Assembly (NCBI GenBank): GCA_003402315.1
Contig: QFXI01000009.1
Coordinates: 248,001-312,000 of the forward strand
Direction: 5' to 3'
Length of the DNA: 64,000 nt
Origin: Candidatus Nitrotoga sp. LAW
GTDB taxonomy: Bacteria; Pseudomonadota; Gammaproteobacteria; Burkholderiales; Gallionellaceae
The translations under genes were made by a program, and so were the position numbers. The notes beneath the pieces are model-generated. The model worked only from the letters and a program-made list of their open reading frames with translations, was not told the DNA's origin and ran no database searches. Below are positions 17,653-27,991 of the stretch, one piece after another (positions within the stretch are counted from its first letter, which is position 1; every line of letters starts with the position of its first letter).

Positions 17653-18819
17653 CTAGGAGTTTTCCTCCAGCTGCTTCGGCCGGGGCCGTTTACCAACCGT
17701 AACTTGTACCACAACTTCACGCTGATTACGCAGCAGCTTGAACAAAACAGCTTTACCGGGCGGCAAATTGGAAATGGTTTCCAGCATAGAACTGGAATCT
17801 GTTAGTAGCTGCTTGTTATCTACCATGGTGAGAATGTCACCAGCATGTATCCCGGCTTTGTCCGCCGGACTGCCACGCATCACTTCCGAAATTAACACAC
17901 CCTGTATATTGCCGAGCTTAAACGATTCCGCCAGTTCTGGCGTGAGCTCCTGCACTGCGACGCCGATCCAACCGCGTGTCACCGAGCCGGTTTGAATAAT
18001 CTGTTCCATGATCTTTTTTGCCGTGCTGACAGGGATAGCGAAACCTATACCAAGTGAGCCTCCATTAGGCGAGTAAATCGCGCTGTTAATACCGATCAAG
18101 TTGCCATTTATATCTACCAGTGCGCCACCTGAATTGCCTGGGTTAATGGCTGCGTCGGTCTGGATGAAATTCTCAAAAGTGTTTAATCCAAGGTGATTGC
18201 GTTTCACTGCACTGACGATACCCATTGTCACCGTTTGCCCGACGCCGAACGGGTTGCCGATGGCCAGCACAATATCACCTACTTGCGCTTGGTCTGGGTG
18301 GCCAAAAGTGATGGCTGGAATAGCGCCAGGCAGATCGATCTTGATGACGGCAAGATCAGATTCTGGATCGGAACCAATAGTACGTCCTTTCGCCTTGCGC
18401 CCATCAGCCAAAGCCACTTCGATCTGATCGGCCGCTTCAACCACATGATGGTTAGTAAGGATGTAGCCATCGCGGCTAATGATGACGCCAGAACCTAAGT
18501 TAGAGCCGCGTTGCGGGGAATTATCGAACTCTTCGCCAAAAAAGAAACGGAAGCGCGGATCATCCATGAATGGGTGCGTAGGTTTCTTTATTTCAGTGCT
18601 GGTAAAAATATTAACCACGGTGGGCATCACTTTGCGTGTCGTAGCGCTGAAGCCTGCGGTAGGCATTTGACTGGTACTAGTGCTAGCGCTTTCATGTAGT
18701 GTGACAATACCGCTATGTGTCGCAGAGGGAAGAAGGCCGGGCTTCAGGGTGTTAATGATAAACAATACCGCCAGCCCAATAGTGGTGGCTTGTGCAAATA
18801 AGAGCCAGAATTTACGCAT
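17653..18819 (-). CDS. DegS/AlgW-like periplasmic serine protease
   Basis: The 388-residue protein has an N-terminal transmembrane anchor (about residues 5–23) instead of a cleaved signal, a trypsin-like domain with H125, D155 and S230 (TNHHVV, ESDLAVIKI, GNSGG), and a single C-terminal PDZ domain. One PDZ and an anchor match DegS/AlgW rather than two-PDZ DegP. DegS-type proteases cleave an anti-sigma factor in response to unfolded outer-membrane proteins. No RseA/RpoE genes lie in the window, so the partner is not visible. Confidence 0.88.
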   Translation of the reverse strand: MRKFWLLFAQATTIGLAVLFIINTLKPGLLPSATHSGIVTLHESASTSTSQMPTAGFSATTRKVMPTVVNIFTSTEIKKPTHPFMDDPRFRFFFGEEFDNSPQRGSNLGSGVIISRDGYILTNHHVVEAADQIEVALADGRKAKGRTIGSDPESDLAVIKIDLPGAIPAITFGHPDQAQVGDIVLAIGNPFGVGQTVTMGIVSAVKRNHLGLNTFENFIQTDAAINPGNSGGALVDINGNLIGINSAIYSPNGGSLGIGFAIPVSTAKKIMEQIIQTGSVTRGWIGVAVQELTPELAESFKLGNIQGVLISEVMRGSPADKAGIHAGDILTMVDNKQLLTDSSSMLETISNLPPGKAVLFKLLRNQREVVVQVTVGKRPRPKQLEENS

Positions 18820-19020
18820 AATTTATAGCTATTTTACGTTGTTCAAATATCTGCTTATTTAATCCGAATGCTTTATAAATTCGTGCAATGTTTTGCTGAA
18901 GTTTATAAATCTAAAAAATGCATCACATCCAGCGGTATCGATTAAAAAATCAGAAGGAGATTAAGTTTAGCGTAGCTAATTTAAAGTATTATTAAACTAA
19001 TTAATTTTAAAGCTGACGTC

Positions 19021-19767
19021 ATGCTGTTGAATGATTTGCGCGATTATATCGCAAGCCTGCTGGAACCCGGCCGTTTCCGTGACTATTGCCCAAATGGCGT
19101 GCAGGTGGAAGGTAAGGCAGAAATCCGCCGTATCGCCAGTGGTGTAACGGCCTCGCAACGTTTATTAAAAGCAGCCACGGCATGGAACGCAGACGCCATT
19201 CTGGTTCACCACGGCTATTTCTGGCGTAATGAAGATGCTGCTGTAACTGGAATTAAAAAACAACGGCTTGCATACTTGCTCAAGCACGACGTTAGCCTGC
19301 TGGCTTATCACCTGCCGCTGGATGCGCATGCTGAACTTGGCAACAATGCGCAACTCGGTAAACGTTTGGATTTCATCGAGCATGGACGCTTCGGTGAACA
19401 AGATATTGCTTGTTATGGGGAGTTGGCACAAGCACAAACATTGGCGCAATTGACCCAGGAAATTGCCCACAGCCTGCAACGTACGCCGCTAGTGATCGGT
19501 GAAGGTGACCCCACTATCCGCCGGATTGCTTGGTGTACCGGCGCGGCGCAGAGTTATTTCGAAGCGGCGATAGCATTGGGTGTGGATGCCTTTCTCACCG
19601 GCGAAATTTCCGAACAGAACGTGCATGTGGCGCAAGAAACTGGAGTGGCATTCATTGCCGCTGGCCACCACGCCACTGAACGCTATGGTGTGCAGGCTTT
19701 AGGTGCGCACCTCGCTGAACATTGCGGTATAGAACATCACTTTTTCGAGCTGGAAAATCCAGTTTAA
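19021..19767 (+). CDS. Nif3-like dinuclear metal centre protein
   Basis: The 248-residue protein belongs to the NIF3/YbgI/DUF34 family of hexameric proteins with a dinuclear metal site. Visible ligands and motifs are VHHGYFW near residue 62, the LPLDAH near residue 100 and the C-terminal GHHATERYGVQALG near residue 217. E. coli YbgI has been proposed to act as GTP cyclohydrolase-related or metal-chaperone protein, but the function is not firmly established. It sits divergent from the DegS-like protease with a 200-base AT-rich gap. Confidence 0.88.
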   Translation: MLLNDLRDYIASLLEPGRFRDYCPNGVQVEGKAEIRRIASGVTASQRLLKAATAWNADAILVHHGYFWRNEDAAVTGIKKQRLAYLLKHDVSLLAYHLPLDAHAELGNNAQLGKRLDFIEHGRFGEQDIACYGELAQAQTLAQLTQEIAHSLQRTPLVIGEGDPTIRRIAWCTGAAQSYFEAAIALGVDAFLTGEISEQNVHVAQETGVAFIAAGHHATERYGVQALGAHLAEHCGIEHHFFELENPV

Positions 19768-19778
19768 GGGTATATGCT

Positions 19779-20408
19779 TTAACGCTCGAGGTTTACGCGC
19801 AATCTATCGAGTGATACCACTGAAACAGCGCTTTTTGAAGACTCACGCAAAGCTGTGTTAGCGGAATGCAAAGCGTCGTGTTGAGTCACCAACAGATTTT
19901 GTATAAGGTCGACGGCTTCATTTAATAGCGCGTCCGCATCGCTAGAAAAACGCAACAGAAAATCCATGCTACGGGGATAATATGGCGTCCATTGCCAAGC
20001 CAAGAAGTTCTCATTACTCTTAAAGCCTGCCTCCTGGAAAGTAGTATGTAACGTATTAATGGCACCTAACTGTTTTTGTTCGAGCGTAGGCACAGCGCTC
20101 CACATCAGCCCATAGTAAACACGCAGGGTATCGCCCAGATATTGCTGTTCCAGCATGGGGCGCAGGTAAAGCTTTTGTTCTACCTTAGGTTGTAGGTGCA
20201 GTCCAACCAAGCACTCAGTCGCGTTGCGATCTTCAGTAGTTGATACACGCCAGTCTGGCGCACTCGCCACAATACGTTCGCTTAATGCCAGCCAAAAGTC
20301 ATTGTTCAATTTCTGGCGTGTCCCATCCACCTGATTTGCCACGCTAAGTGCTAAGGGCAAGTTTTCTTTTTGTGCGAAAAAATTCAGCACCGCCTGTTCT
20401 TCATTCAT
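19779..20408 (-). CDS. Uncharacterised protein
   Basis: I do not recognise this 209-residue protein. It has no signal peptide or membrane segment and a balanced composition, with a run of acidic and aromatic residues in the middle (YYGLMWSAVPTLEQKQLGA) and WQWTPYYPRSMDFLLRF. The frame uses the same codons as its neighbours and ATG is preceded by GGGTGGGCAG-like sequence. It converges with nif3-like (11-base gap) and is divergent from spoT. It is probably a real cytoplasmic protein of unknown role. Confidence 0.6.
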   Translation of the reverse strand: MNEEQAVLNFFAQKENLPLALSVANQVDGTRQKLNNDFWLALSERIVASAPDWRVSTTEDRNATECLVGLHLQPKVEQKLYLRPMLEQQYLGDTLRVYYGLMWSAVPTLEQKQLGAINTLHTTFQEAGFKSNENFLAWQWTPYYPRSMDFLLRFSSDADALLNEAVDLIQNLLVTQHDALHSANTALRESSKSAVSVVSLDRLRVNLER

Positions 20409-20579
20409 CTGCCCACCCTTGAAAATTAAATTATGCGGATTAGTCTTTATCCCGAATGGCTATAATTAGCCTTGCCATTTGTTTTATAACATTCAAATTA
20501 ATGATCTCAATAACCACATCATTTAGATGAATACTTTAGCAGACAATCCACGCAGCTGATGCCCGCAAATTTAAATTTT

Positions 20580-20584
20580 GGAGG
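20580..20584 (+). promoter_or_regulatory. Shine–Dalgarno site that fixes the spoT start
   Basis: GGAGG lies 7 bases before the ATG at 20592. It argues against the in-frame start 33 bases upstream, which has no such site. Confidence 0.75.
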
Positions 20585-20591
20585 TGTATGT

Positions 20592-22715
20592 ATGTCCGAT
20601 GCCGAAATGCTCTTACAGGAGGTCTCCGCCTACCTGAAGCCTAAGGATGTCGAACATATCCGGCAGGCACTTAAATTTAGTGGTGAAGCGCACGAAGGCC
20701 AACTTCGCAAATCCGGCGAACCCTATATTTCGCATCCTATCGCCGTTGCCCGAATACTGACCCCACTGCATCTTGATGCGCAAGCCATCATGGCGGCATT
20801 GCTGCATGACGTGGTGGAAGACACCCATATCAGCAATGAGGACGTAGCCAAGATATTCGGCAAAGCGGTAGCCGAACTGGTTGATGGTCTGAGTAAGCTT
20901 GACAAGATTGAATTTCAGACCAAGGAGGATGCACAAGCCGAAAATTTCCGCAAAATGCTATTAGCGATGGCGCGTGACGTGCGCGTCATCCTAATTAAGC
21001 TGGCTGACCGTCTGCACAACATGCGTACATTAACATCAATGTCCCGCGAAAAATGTGAGCGTATCGCGCGCGAGACCATGGAAATTTATGCGCCTATTGC
21101 CAACCGCTTAGGCCTTAATGTTATCTATCAAGAATTGGAAGACTTGGGTTTCAAGTATCTGTACCCCAAGCGCTATGAAGTTTTGTCGAAGGCTATCAAA
21201 GTCGCACGCGGTAATCGCCGCGAGGTTGTAGGAAAAATTCAGGAAGCCATTCGCCAACGCCTGGAAGAGCATCATATCACCGCCCAAATACAAGGGCGGG
21301 AAAAGCATCTATATGGCATCTACCAAAAAATGCAGGCAAAATCACTGGCCTTCGCCCAAGTACAGGATATTTATGGCTTCCGCGTGATGGTGGATGATGT
21401 ACCTTCCTGTTACCTGGCGCTGGGAGCGCTGCATGCGCTATATAAACCGATTCCAGGCAAATTTAAAGACTACATCGCCATTCCCAAAGCAAACGCTTAT
21501 CAGTCGCTGCATACCACCCTGTTTGGGCCATTCGGTACCCCCATCGAAGTGCAGATTCGCACTCAGGAAATGCACAAAATCGCAGAGGCTGGTGTCGCCT
21601 CGCATTGGTTATACAAGGCCGCACAGACACCATTCAACGATCTGCACAAGAAAACCCATCAGTGGTTGCAAAGCTTATTGGAAAGCTTAAGCCAGAGCGG
21701 CGATTCAGTGGAATTCCTTGAACACCTGAAGGTAGATCTGTTCCCAGATGAAGTGTATGTATTTACACCTAAAGGCAAAATTCTCGCGCTGCCACGTGGT
21801 GCAACGGCTGTGGATTTTGCTTATAGCGTGCATACTGACATCGGCAATAGCTGCGTAGCTGTCAAAGTAAATTTTGAACTGGCGCCATTACGTGTTGAAA
21901 TGAAAAATGGTGACCGCGTGGAAATAATCACCGCAACACATGCCCACCCCAATCCCGCATGGCTCAGCTATGTAGTTACCAGCAAGGCGCGCAGCCAGAT
22001 TCGCCATGCACTAAAAACGATGCACTTTGACGAATCCGCCGCGCTGGGGGAACGTTTACTGAACCAAGCTCTATCTTCACTTGGGCTTAAAAAACAGGAT
22101 ATTGACAATAGCCGATGGGAGAAACTGCTCAAAGATACCGGTGTAAAATCACGTGAAGAAATATTTTCTGATATTGCCCTGGGACGCCGCCTCAACATGG
22201 TTATTGCACGCCAGCTTGCACGTATCGGAGAAGCTGGGACACAGGAGCATCCCGCACCCAATGGCTTAATCACGATCCTTGGTACGGAAGGTATGGCGGT
22301 CCAATTCGCTAAATGTTGCCGCCCAATTCCAGGAGACCCTATTATCGGCATTATCAAAAAAGGCCAAGGATTAGTAGTTCACATCCATGATTGTCCGGTT
22401 TTATGCAAAGGACGCGGCGGTATGGACAAATGGCTGGACGTGGCGTGGGACAGACACATCAACAGGCCCTTTGAGGTGAGCATTAAATTAATCGTAGCTA
22501 ATCAACGTGGCGTCCTGGCTAAAGCAGCAGCAGCAATTGCCGATGCCGAATCCAACATCGAGAACGTCCATTTTACCAACGAAGGTAATTACACCACACT
22601 GTACTTCACCTTGCAGGTTAGCAACCGCATACATTTGGCCAACGTAATGCGCGGTCTGCGCGGAATACCCGAAGTAATACGTATTACCAGGATCAAAAGC
22701 GCACCTACCCAATGA
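20592..22715 (+). CDS. spoT: SpoT/RelA bifunctional (p)ppGpp synthetase/hydrolase
   Basis: The 707-residue protein has the full long-RSH layout. The HD hydrolase domain has GEPYISHPIAVA and LLHDVVEDT with metal-binding histidine and aspartate. The synthetase domain has GREKHLYGIYQKM and DIYGFRVMVDD. A TGS domain follows (VYVFTPKGKILALPRGATAVDFAYSVH is its start), then a zinc-finger/helical region, and a C-terminal ACT domain. An intact HD motif implies that it can degrade as well as make (p)ppGpp. The usual upstream rpoZ and gmk genes are not adjacent. Confidence 0.95.
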   Translation: MSDAEMLLQEVSAYLKPKDVEHIRQALKFSGEAHEGQLRKSGEPYISHPIAVARILTPLHLDAQAIMAALLHDVVEDTHISNEDVAKIFGKAVAELVDGLSKLDKIEFQTKEDAQAENFRKMLLAMARDVRVILIKLADRLHNMRTLTSMSREKCERIARETMEIYAPIANRLGLNVIYQELEDLGFKYLYPKRYEVLSKAIKVARGNRREVVGKIQEAIRQRLEEHHITAQIQGREKHLYGIYQKMQAKSLAFAQVQDIYGFRVMVDDVPSCYLALGALHALYKPIPGKFKDYIAIPKANAYQSLHTTLFGPFGTPIEVQIRTQEMHKIAEAGVASHWLYKAAQTPFNDLHKKTHQWLQSLLESLSQSGDSVEFLEHLKVDLFPDEVYVFTPKGKILALPRGATAVDFAYSVHTDIGNSCVAVKVNFELAPLRVEMKNGDRVEIITATHAHPNPAWLSYVVTSKARSQIRHALKTMHFDESAALGERLLNQALSSLGLKKQDIDNSRWEKLLKDTGVKSREEIFSDIALGRRLNMVIARQLARIGEAGTQEHPAPNGLITILGTEGMAVQFAKCCRPIPGDPIIGIIKKGQGLVVHIHDCPVLCKGRGGMDKWLDVAWDRHINRPFEVSIKLIVANQRGVLAKAAAAIADAESNIENVHFTNEGNYTTLYFTLQVSNRIHLANVMRGLRGIPEVIRITRIKSAPTQ

Positions 22716-22754
22716 CACGTCTAATCTGTCTCGCTCCAAATTAAAACATGACTG

Positions 22755-23162
22755 TTACCAAACACTACCCTTCAGCTTTTCAATTTCTCTGCGATCGCGT
22801 TTGGTCGGCCTCCCCCTTAAAAAAGTGGGCATCGGTTGTGCTTTTAACTCATCAGACAATGCTTTTCGCCGCAGAACACTTTCTTCCGTCTCTCTGTAAA
22901 GCAGCTGTGCTTGGGGCGCTGGCCCGCGCTGGCTGGACAGGGCTAATACCTCTACTATGAATTGATATGGACCAATACGGATAGCCAGCATATCGCCCAC
23001 CGCTACAGATTTTGCAGGCTTAACACGCACGCCATTGCATAAAACCTTACCACACTCTAAAGCATCCACTGATAAAGATCGTGTTTTGAAAAAACGGGCA
23101 GCCCACAACCATTTATCTATGCGAAATTTGGCGTTGTCATTTTTTTTGTCCATGTTATTCAT
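22755..23162 (-). CDS. hslR: Hsp15-like S4-domain RNA-binding protein
   Basis: The protein is a small basic S4-domain protein like E. coli Hsp15, which binds stalled 50S subunits carrying peptidyl-tRNA. The S4 motif RIDKWLWAARFFKTRS lies near the N-terminus, followed by NGVRVKPAKSVAVGD. The C-terminus is basic (RGRPTKRDRREIEKLKGS). A TTG one codon upstream is possible, but ATG at 23162 is preferred. It converges with spoT (40-base gap). Confidence 0.9.
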   Translation of the reverse strand: MNNMDKKNDNAKFRIDKWLWAARFFKTRSLSVDALECGKVLCNGVRVKPAKSVAVGDMLAIRIGPYQFIVEVLALSSQRGPAPQAQLLYRETEESVLRRKALSDELKAQPMPTFLRGRPTKRDRREIEKLKGSVW

Positions 23163-23407
23163 CAATTAAAGTTGTGATAGATAATAAACTTAGGTAGCGT
23201 TTCAAACAATAAATTGGTTTACCCTCATCTAATCCGTAAGCAGCAGAGTCTCGCCTAGCACATAAACATGTTAAGTCTCGTAGACTACTCGTTGCTGTCA
23301 TCTCTTCAATGGCCTGTGCCGCGTTTTTTGGGCCGCCCCACTGATGTTCTCCTCGCTGGCGTATTAGATTAGAATATGCTGATGGCTATTATTTTAGGAA
23401 TCACTTA

Positions 23408-23674
23408 ATGAATAAACAACTTTTAGAGTTATTGAATGGCGCCAGCGATAAATATCCGCACACCCTGGAACAGCAGTTTCCACATATTGTTACCAAAATC
23501 ATGGAGCTATGGGGTTTGCCAGATCTTAAACAATATTTCATCGATCTGATGTTACACACACGTGCCGAGCCTCGAAAAGGTTTCCCGCCGAAAGCGGCTA
23601 AAGAAATCCTCGATTTAAGTTTGATCAGTGACCAACAAACTCAAACAAAAAAAGGTACATTGATCAATCGATAA
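23408..23674 (+). CDS. Small conserved-looking hypothetical protein
   Basis: This 88-residue protein has no signal or membrane segment. It looks like a compact alpha-helical protein: ELLNGASDKYPHTLEQQFPHIV, then MELWGLPDLKQYFIDLML. A KGFPPKAAKEILDL tail follows. The gene has an ATG with AGGAATCACTTA upstream and ordinary codon use. I do not know its function. It stands alone between hslR and rimO. Confidence 0.6.
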   Translation: MNKQLLELLNGASDKYPHTLEQQFPHIVTKIMELWGLPDLKQYFIDLMLHTRAEPRKGFPPKAAKEILDLSLISDQQTQTKKGTLINR

Positions 23675-23742
23675 ATAAAAAAACACGCCTTAACGATACA
23701 AATCCAAATATTTCTTTACTCGCTACACGTGTAATTAACAAA

Positions 23743-25065
23743 TTAAAGCGCTTCCGCCCACAAATCGTGGACATCCGAATCAGTAATTCGAACATTCACA
23801 AAATCACCTGACTTTAATATCTGGCCGTTACTAATGTAAACCAAACCATCAATCTCTGGTGCATCAGCTGAACTACGCGCAATTGCACCTTCCTCGTCCA
23901 CTTCATCCACCAATACTTGCATAGTCTTGCCTACTTTACATGCAAGGCGTTCACCACTAATCTCCTCCTGCAAGCGCATCAAACGGCCCAACCGTTCTTG
24001 CTGAATTTCAAGTGGAATGTGATCCGGTAAATTATTGGCCACTGCCCCTTCCACAGGCGAATACATAAATGCGCCGACGCGATCCAATTGAGCCATTTTG
24101 AGAAAATCGAGTAACTCTTCGAATTCTTCTTCTGTTTCGCCGGGGAATCCGACGATGAAAGTACTGCGTAAGGTAATGTCTGGACAAATTTTGCGCCATT
24201 GCTGAATGCGCGTAAGCACATTTTCACTGCTGGCGGGACGTTTCATTAATTTAAGAATGCGCGCATTGGCGTGCTGAAAAGGGATATCCAGATAGGGCAG
24301 AATTTTCCCCTGCGCCATTAGCGGGATGACTTCATCGACATGTGGATAAGGATAAACGTAATGCAATCGCACCCATACGCCCAGTTCACCCATCGCTTGC
24401 ACTAACTCAGTCATACGCGTTTTGATCGGCCGACCACCCCAGAAACCCGTGCGGTATTTTACATCCACGCCATAGGCACTGGTGTCTTGCGAGATCACCA
24501 GCAATTCTTTCACGCCTGCATTCACCAGATTCTGCGCTTCTTGCATAACGTCACCCACTGGCCGGCTCACCAGATCGCCACGCATGCTGGGAATAATACA
24601 AAAGGTACAACGATGGTTACAGCCCTCGGAAATTTTCACATAAGCATAATGCTTGGGTGTCAACCGTATGCCCTGCGGCGGGACCAAATCACTATAGGGA
24701 TCATGCAGCTTCGGCAAATGGGCATGAATAGCTTCCATTACCTCATTTGTCGCATGCGGACCGGTGACTGCCAATACTTTTGGATGCGTTTCTTTCACCA
24801 CATTGCCTTTGGCACCCAAACAGCCAGTCACAATAACTTTCCCATTCTCAGCCAGCGCTTCACCGATCGCTTCAAGCGACTCTGCCACCGCACTGTCGAT
24901 AAAACCGCAAGTATTAACGACCACCAGGTCAGAATCCGCATACTTGGGAGAAATAATGTAACCCTCCGCACGCAAACGAGTAAGGATATGCTCGGAATCC
25001 ACCGTCGCCTTTGGACAACCGAGAGATACGAAACCGACGCGTGGCGCTGTGTTCTGTTTGCTCAT
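23743..25065 (-). CDS. rimO: RimO, ribosomal protein S12 methylthiotransferase
   Basis: The 440-residue radical SAM enzyme methylthiolates Asp88 of ribosomal protein S12. The N-terminal MTTase domain has cysteines in [15 protein letters not shown] and TGCLG for one iron-sulfur cluster. The radical SAM domain has CNHRCTFC for the second, and the C-terminus is a TRAM domain. [18 protein letters not shown] fits RimO rather than MiaB. Length is typical. Confidence 0.95.
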   Translation of the reverse strand: MSKQNTAPRVGFVSLGCPKATVDSEHILTRLRAEGYIISPKYADSDLVVVNTCGFIDSAVAESLEAIGEALAENGKVIVTGCLGAKGNVVKETHPKVLAVTGPHATNEVMEAIHAHLPKLHDPYSDLVPPQGIRLTPKHYAYVKISEGCNHRCTFCIIPSMRGDLVSRPVGDVMQEAQNLVNAGVKELLVISQDTSAYGVDVKYRTGFWGGRPIKTRMTELVQAMGELGVWVRLHYVYPYPHVDEVIPLMAQGKILPYLDIPFQHANARILKLMKRPASSENVLTRIQQWRKICPDITLRSTFIVGFPGETEEEFEELLDFLKMAQLDRVGAFMYSPVEGAVANNLPDHIPLEIQQERLGRLMRLQEEISGERLACKVGKTMQVLVDEVDEEGAIARSSADAPEIDGLVYISNGQILKSGDFVNVRITDSDVHDLWAEAL

Positions 25066-25179
25066 GTTTTAACTTTATGTATTGGATTAAACATATTTTT
25101 CTTGCCGCCAGCTTTATCTTCGCTGCGCCCACAATAATTGCACAAAGAGTGGTATGTGATAGTGCAGAAGAGAACGCTT

Positions 25180-25959
25180 TTACTCTACCATTAACACACT
25201 CATCAACCACACTGTTCCTACACCCGATACAATCAACACCACTTGCTGCACGGTATCGCGTAACTGCACGCGCTTGTGCAATCCGGGTATCAAATCCGCC
25301 ACCGCAACATAAATCATGCTCGCAGCTGCCAGCGCCAGCAACGATGGTATCCATGACTGCATGGTCTGCAAGGTGAAGTATCCAAGTATGCCGCCCGCTA
25401 CAGAGGCAAAGCTGGATATTAAATTCAATTGAAAGGCACGCAGTTTGCTATAACCGGAATGCAGCAGAATAGCGAAATCACCCACTTCCTGCGGAATCTC
25501 GTGTGCGATGATGGCAAGTGCCGTGACAAGGCCAAGATGTATATCAGTAAGAAAAGCCGCTGCTATGATGATGCCATCCACAAAATTATGAAAAGTGTCA
25601 CCTATAATAATCATCATGCCACTGCGGCCATGGTCGTACCCATGATCTGCATCGATTGTTAAATGCGCTTCGCAATGCTCATGGTGGCAGTGCCTCCACA
25701 GAACTAGTTTTTCCAGGATGAAAAATAGCAGGATGCCAAACAACACCGTACCACTCAAAATAGCTACATTGGGTGTTAGGTTGATTGCCTCGGGCAAAAT
25801 ATTGAGAAATACTGCTCCAAGCAACGCACCTATTGCATAACTCACCATGCCACCAAGGAAATTCTGTTTACGGCTGTTGAACGCGAACAATGCTGCACAT
25901 GCTACGCTCAACGTGCCACCTACAATACAGGTTGAAATAATCCAGACCAAAATGCTCAT
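25180..25959 (-). CDS. ZIP-family metal transporter
   Basis: The 259-residue membrane protein has about eight hydrophobic segments. Metal-site motifs in transmembrane helices IV and V are visible as HNFVDGIIIAAAF and HEIPQEVGDFAILLHSGYS. A histidine-rich loop (RHCHHEHCEAH) lies between helices III and IV. ZIP proteins bring zinc or iron into the cytoplasm. Which metal it uses is not evident. No metal-uptake operator was identified upstream. Confidence 0.92.
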   Translation of the reverse strand: MSILVWIISTCIVGGTLSVACAALFAFNSRKQNFLGGMVSYAIGALLGAVFLNILPEAINLTPNVAILSGTVLFGILLFFILEKLVLWRHCHHEHCEAHLTIDADHGYDHGRSGMMIIIGDTFHNFVDGIIIAAAFLTDIHLGLVTALAIIAHEIPQEVGDFAILLHSGYSKLRAFQLNLISSFASVAGGILGYFTLQTMQSWIPSLLALAAASMIYVAVADLIPGLHKRVQLRDTVQQVVLIVSGVGTVWLMSVLMVE

Positions 25960-26171
25960 GGTGAGTTCAAGAAATAAATGAGGCGCGGATTATACCTAAA
26001 GGCAGGCAAGCCATTCTCCAAGTGCGTGGTTAATTGCAGCAGATTTATTTCTTTCAAAGAATCTAAAAAGCAGAATGACCTCAATATCCGGGTTTCATAT
26101 ACGACATATGTAACGGTGCAGGTTTCAGGATCGAAAAAAACTTGCACGGTCGGAGACTTTTTCCCCCTTAC

Positions 26172-27026
26172 TCATACTGCTACTTTCGTTTCTACTCCTA
26201 ACGCCCGAATGCGCGTAGCGAACGCTTCCAATTGCTGCTCTGACAGCGCGGCCAGTTGCGGCGCTTCTGGTTGTAACGTGGGGCGAGCCAAACTGTAAAG
26301 CAACACACCTTCAGGTTTGATATTGTCATGCAGCAATGTGGCCAGAAAATTCAGATAATCGTCCTCGTCCTGCTTACCCGGCGGCTCGCCATCCAGCATA
26401 AACCAACAGGTTTGCAGCCAAGTCGGGCACAACGCGACGGAAGTGGCAAGGTTCTCGCGTACCTTAACCAGACTTGTGCGGGTGTTGTTGACCCGCTGCA
26501 TGCCAGCCTTGCTGGCACGGTCAAACTTGAACCACACTTCACCATTAAGTTGCGCCATCTTGCGCAGGCCTTGCTGCACGTTTTTACGGTGCATAAGACT
26601 GCCATTAGTGATGAGAACCAATTTGATATGGGAAGGTAACACCAGTTCTTGTCGCAGCGTGCCAATGAGTGTTATAACCTGCTCAAATTCTTTGGCGCTG
26701 GTCGGTTCACCATTGCCGGACAAGGCAATATCGTTAATGCGGCGCGCGCCTTCTGGCACGCGGCGTTGCATAAAATCACCATGCAATAATTCCTGAAGAA
26801 AACCACGCAATTCCTGCTCCAGTAATGCAAAATCAACCGGCGGAGCTGTACCGCGTTTGAGTTCTGGCACCTGGCAATATATGCAGCGCCAATTGCAGGC
26901 ATTATTGGTATTGAGATTGATGCCAACTGACACCCCGCCCGCCCGCCGCGACACCACGGGATAGACATAGCGCAACCCTGCGCTGTCGCGACTGTGGTCG
27001 GTTACGTCAAGACCAATGTTGCTCAA
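26172..27026 (-). CDS. Radical SAM protein
   Basis: The 284-residue protein has the cluster-binding CNWRCIYC motif near residue 42 and a GNGEPTSAKEFEQVI segment typical of the radical SAM fold. Sequence such as GGVSVGINLNTNNACNW and LVLITNGSLMHRKNVQQGL is shared with uncharacterised proteobacterial radical SAM proteins; the reaction is unknown. The start is TTG, overlapping the nlpD stop by four bases (TTGA), so it is the last gene of the surE–pcm–nlpD operon. In many proteobacteria rpoS follows nlpD at this position; here it does not. Confidence 0.82.
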   Translation of the reverse strand: MSNIGLDVTDHSRDSAGLRYVYPVVSRRAGGVSVGINLNTNNACNWRCIYCQVPELKRGTAPPVDFALLEQELRGFLQELLHGDFMQRRVPEGARRINDIALSGNGEPTSAKEFEQVITLIGTLRQELVLPSHIKLVLITNGSLMHRKNVQQGLRKMAQLNGEVWFKFDRASKAGMQRVNNTRTSLVKVRENLATSVALCPTWLQTCWFMLDGEPPGKQDEDDYLNFLATLLHDNIKPEGVLLYSLARPTLQPEAPQLAALSEQQLEAFATRIRALGVETKVAV

Positions 27027-27991
27027 GATTTTACGAGTGGTAGATATTTGGCAGGATCAACCGGCTTGCCAAAGCGGCGTATCTCAAAGTGCAGGCTGAC
27101 CTGATCGGTGTCAGTGTTGCCCATCTCCGCGATCTTCTGCCCTTTGTTTACGTTCTGCCCTTCCTTTACCAGCAGCTGGTCGTTATGGGCGTAAGCACTG
27201 AGATAAGTCTTGTTGTGTTTGATGATGACCAGCTTGCCATATCCGCGCAATCCACTGCCGCTATATACGACCTTGCCCGCCGAACTGGCAACTATCGCTT
27301 GGCCCAGTTTACCGGCAATGTCAATTCCCTTGCGGCTGGCACTTTCAGAAAATTCACTTATCAACGCGCCAGACGTTGGCATGATCCATTCCAACGTACT
27401 GCCATCATCATCAGCATTAACATCGACCTTGGCCTCAGATTTGATTTCGGGCTTAGCCTGAACTTTGGCCACCATCACAGGTTCAGATTTTTGCAAGTCT
27501 TCCTGCATTTTTTCAATCTGTGCCACAGCCTGCTCGGTATACGGCAGCTTGGCCACCTTAGGTTGGCTCTTGACAGGAATTTCCAAAGGCTTACTTTCAA
27601 CCATAGTTTTAACCACGGCCAAAGTGCTGGCAGGAGGCAAGCGCAACTCTCTCCCTAATTGGATAATATCATGATTCTGAATGTTATTTAGTTCTGCAAT
27701 TTCACGATAATCCAGGCCATAGTTAAAAGCTATGCTATGTAAAGTATCACCTTTTTGTACTACGTGAACCTGCGGGCGTCCGTCTTTATCGCGTGGCACA
27801 GCTTTCATGGCTGGCGCGGCTACCGGTACAACCGGTTTTTTCAACTTGATTCCGCGTTCTATTTCGCGTTCTGCCCCACGCTCCACCACGGGCGCGTGAG
27901 ACCCACTGGCAGAACAGCCTGCCACTAGTGCTGCGGCCATAACCGCAATAACAATGGACTGTAATCGAAAAGTAATTTTTTTCGGCATCAT
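27023..27991 (-). CDS. nlpD: NlpD-like M23 peptidoglycan metallopeptidase-family lipoprotein
   Basis: The 322-residue protein has a lipoprotein signal with lipobox VAGC near residue 26, a LysM domain ([23 protein letters not shown]) near residues 75–118, and a C-terminal M23/LytM domain (residues about 215–315). The LytM domain has [12 protein letters not shown], where a catalytic enzyme would have HxxxD. The first zinc-ligand His is replaced, so it is probably an amidase activator like NlpD/EnvC rather than an active peptidase. It overlaps pcm by four bases (ATGA). Confidence 0.9.
   Translation of the reverse strand: MMPKKITFRLQSIVIAVMAAALVAGCSASGSHAPVVERGAEREIERGIKLKKPVVPVAAPAMKAVPRDKDGRPQVHVVQKGDTLHSIAFNYGLDYREIAELNNIQNHDIIQLGRELRLPPASTLAVVKTMVESKPLEIPVKSQPKVAKLPYTEQAVAQIEKMQEDLQKSEPVMVAKVQAKPEIKSEAKVDVNADDDGSTLEWIMPTSGALISEFSESASRKGIDIAGKLGQAIVASSAGKVVYSGSGLRGYGKLVIIKHNKTYLSAYAHNDQLLVKEGQNVNKGQKIAEMGNTDTDQVSLHFEIRRFGKPVDPAKYLPLVKS

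Noticed and set aside
24487-25137. 216-residue plus-strand frame over rimO
   Set aside because: Antisense to rimO; no motif.
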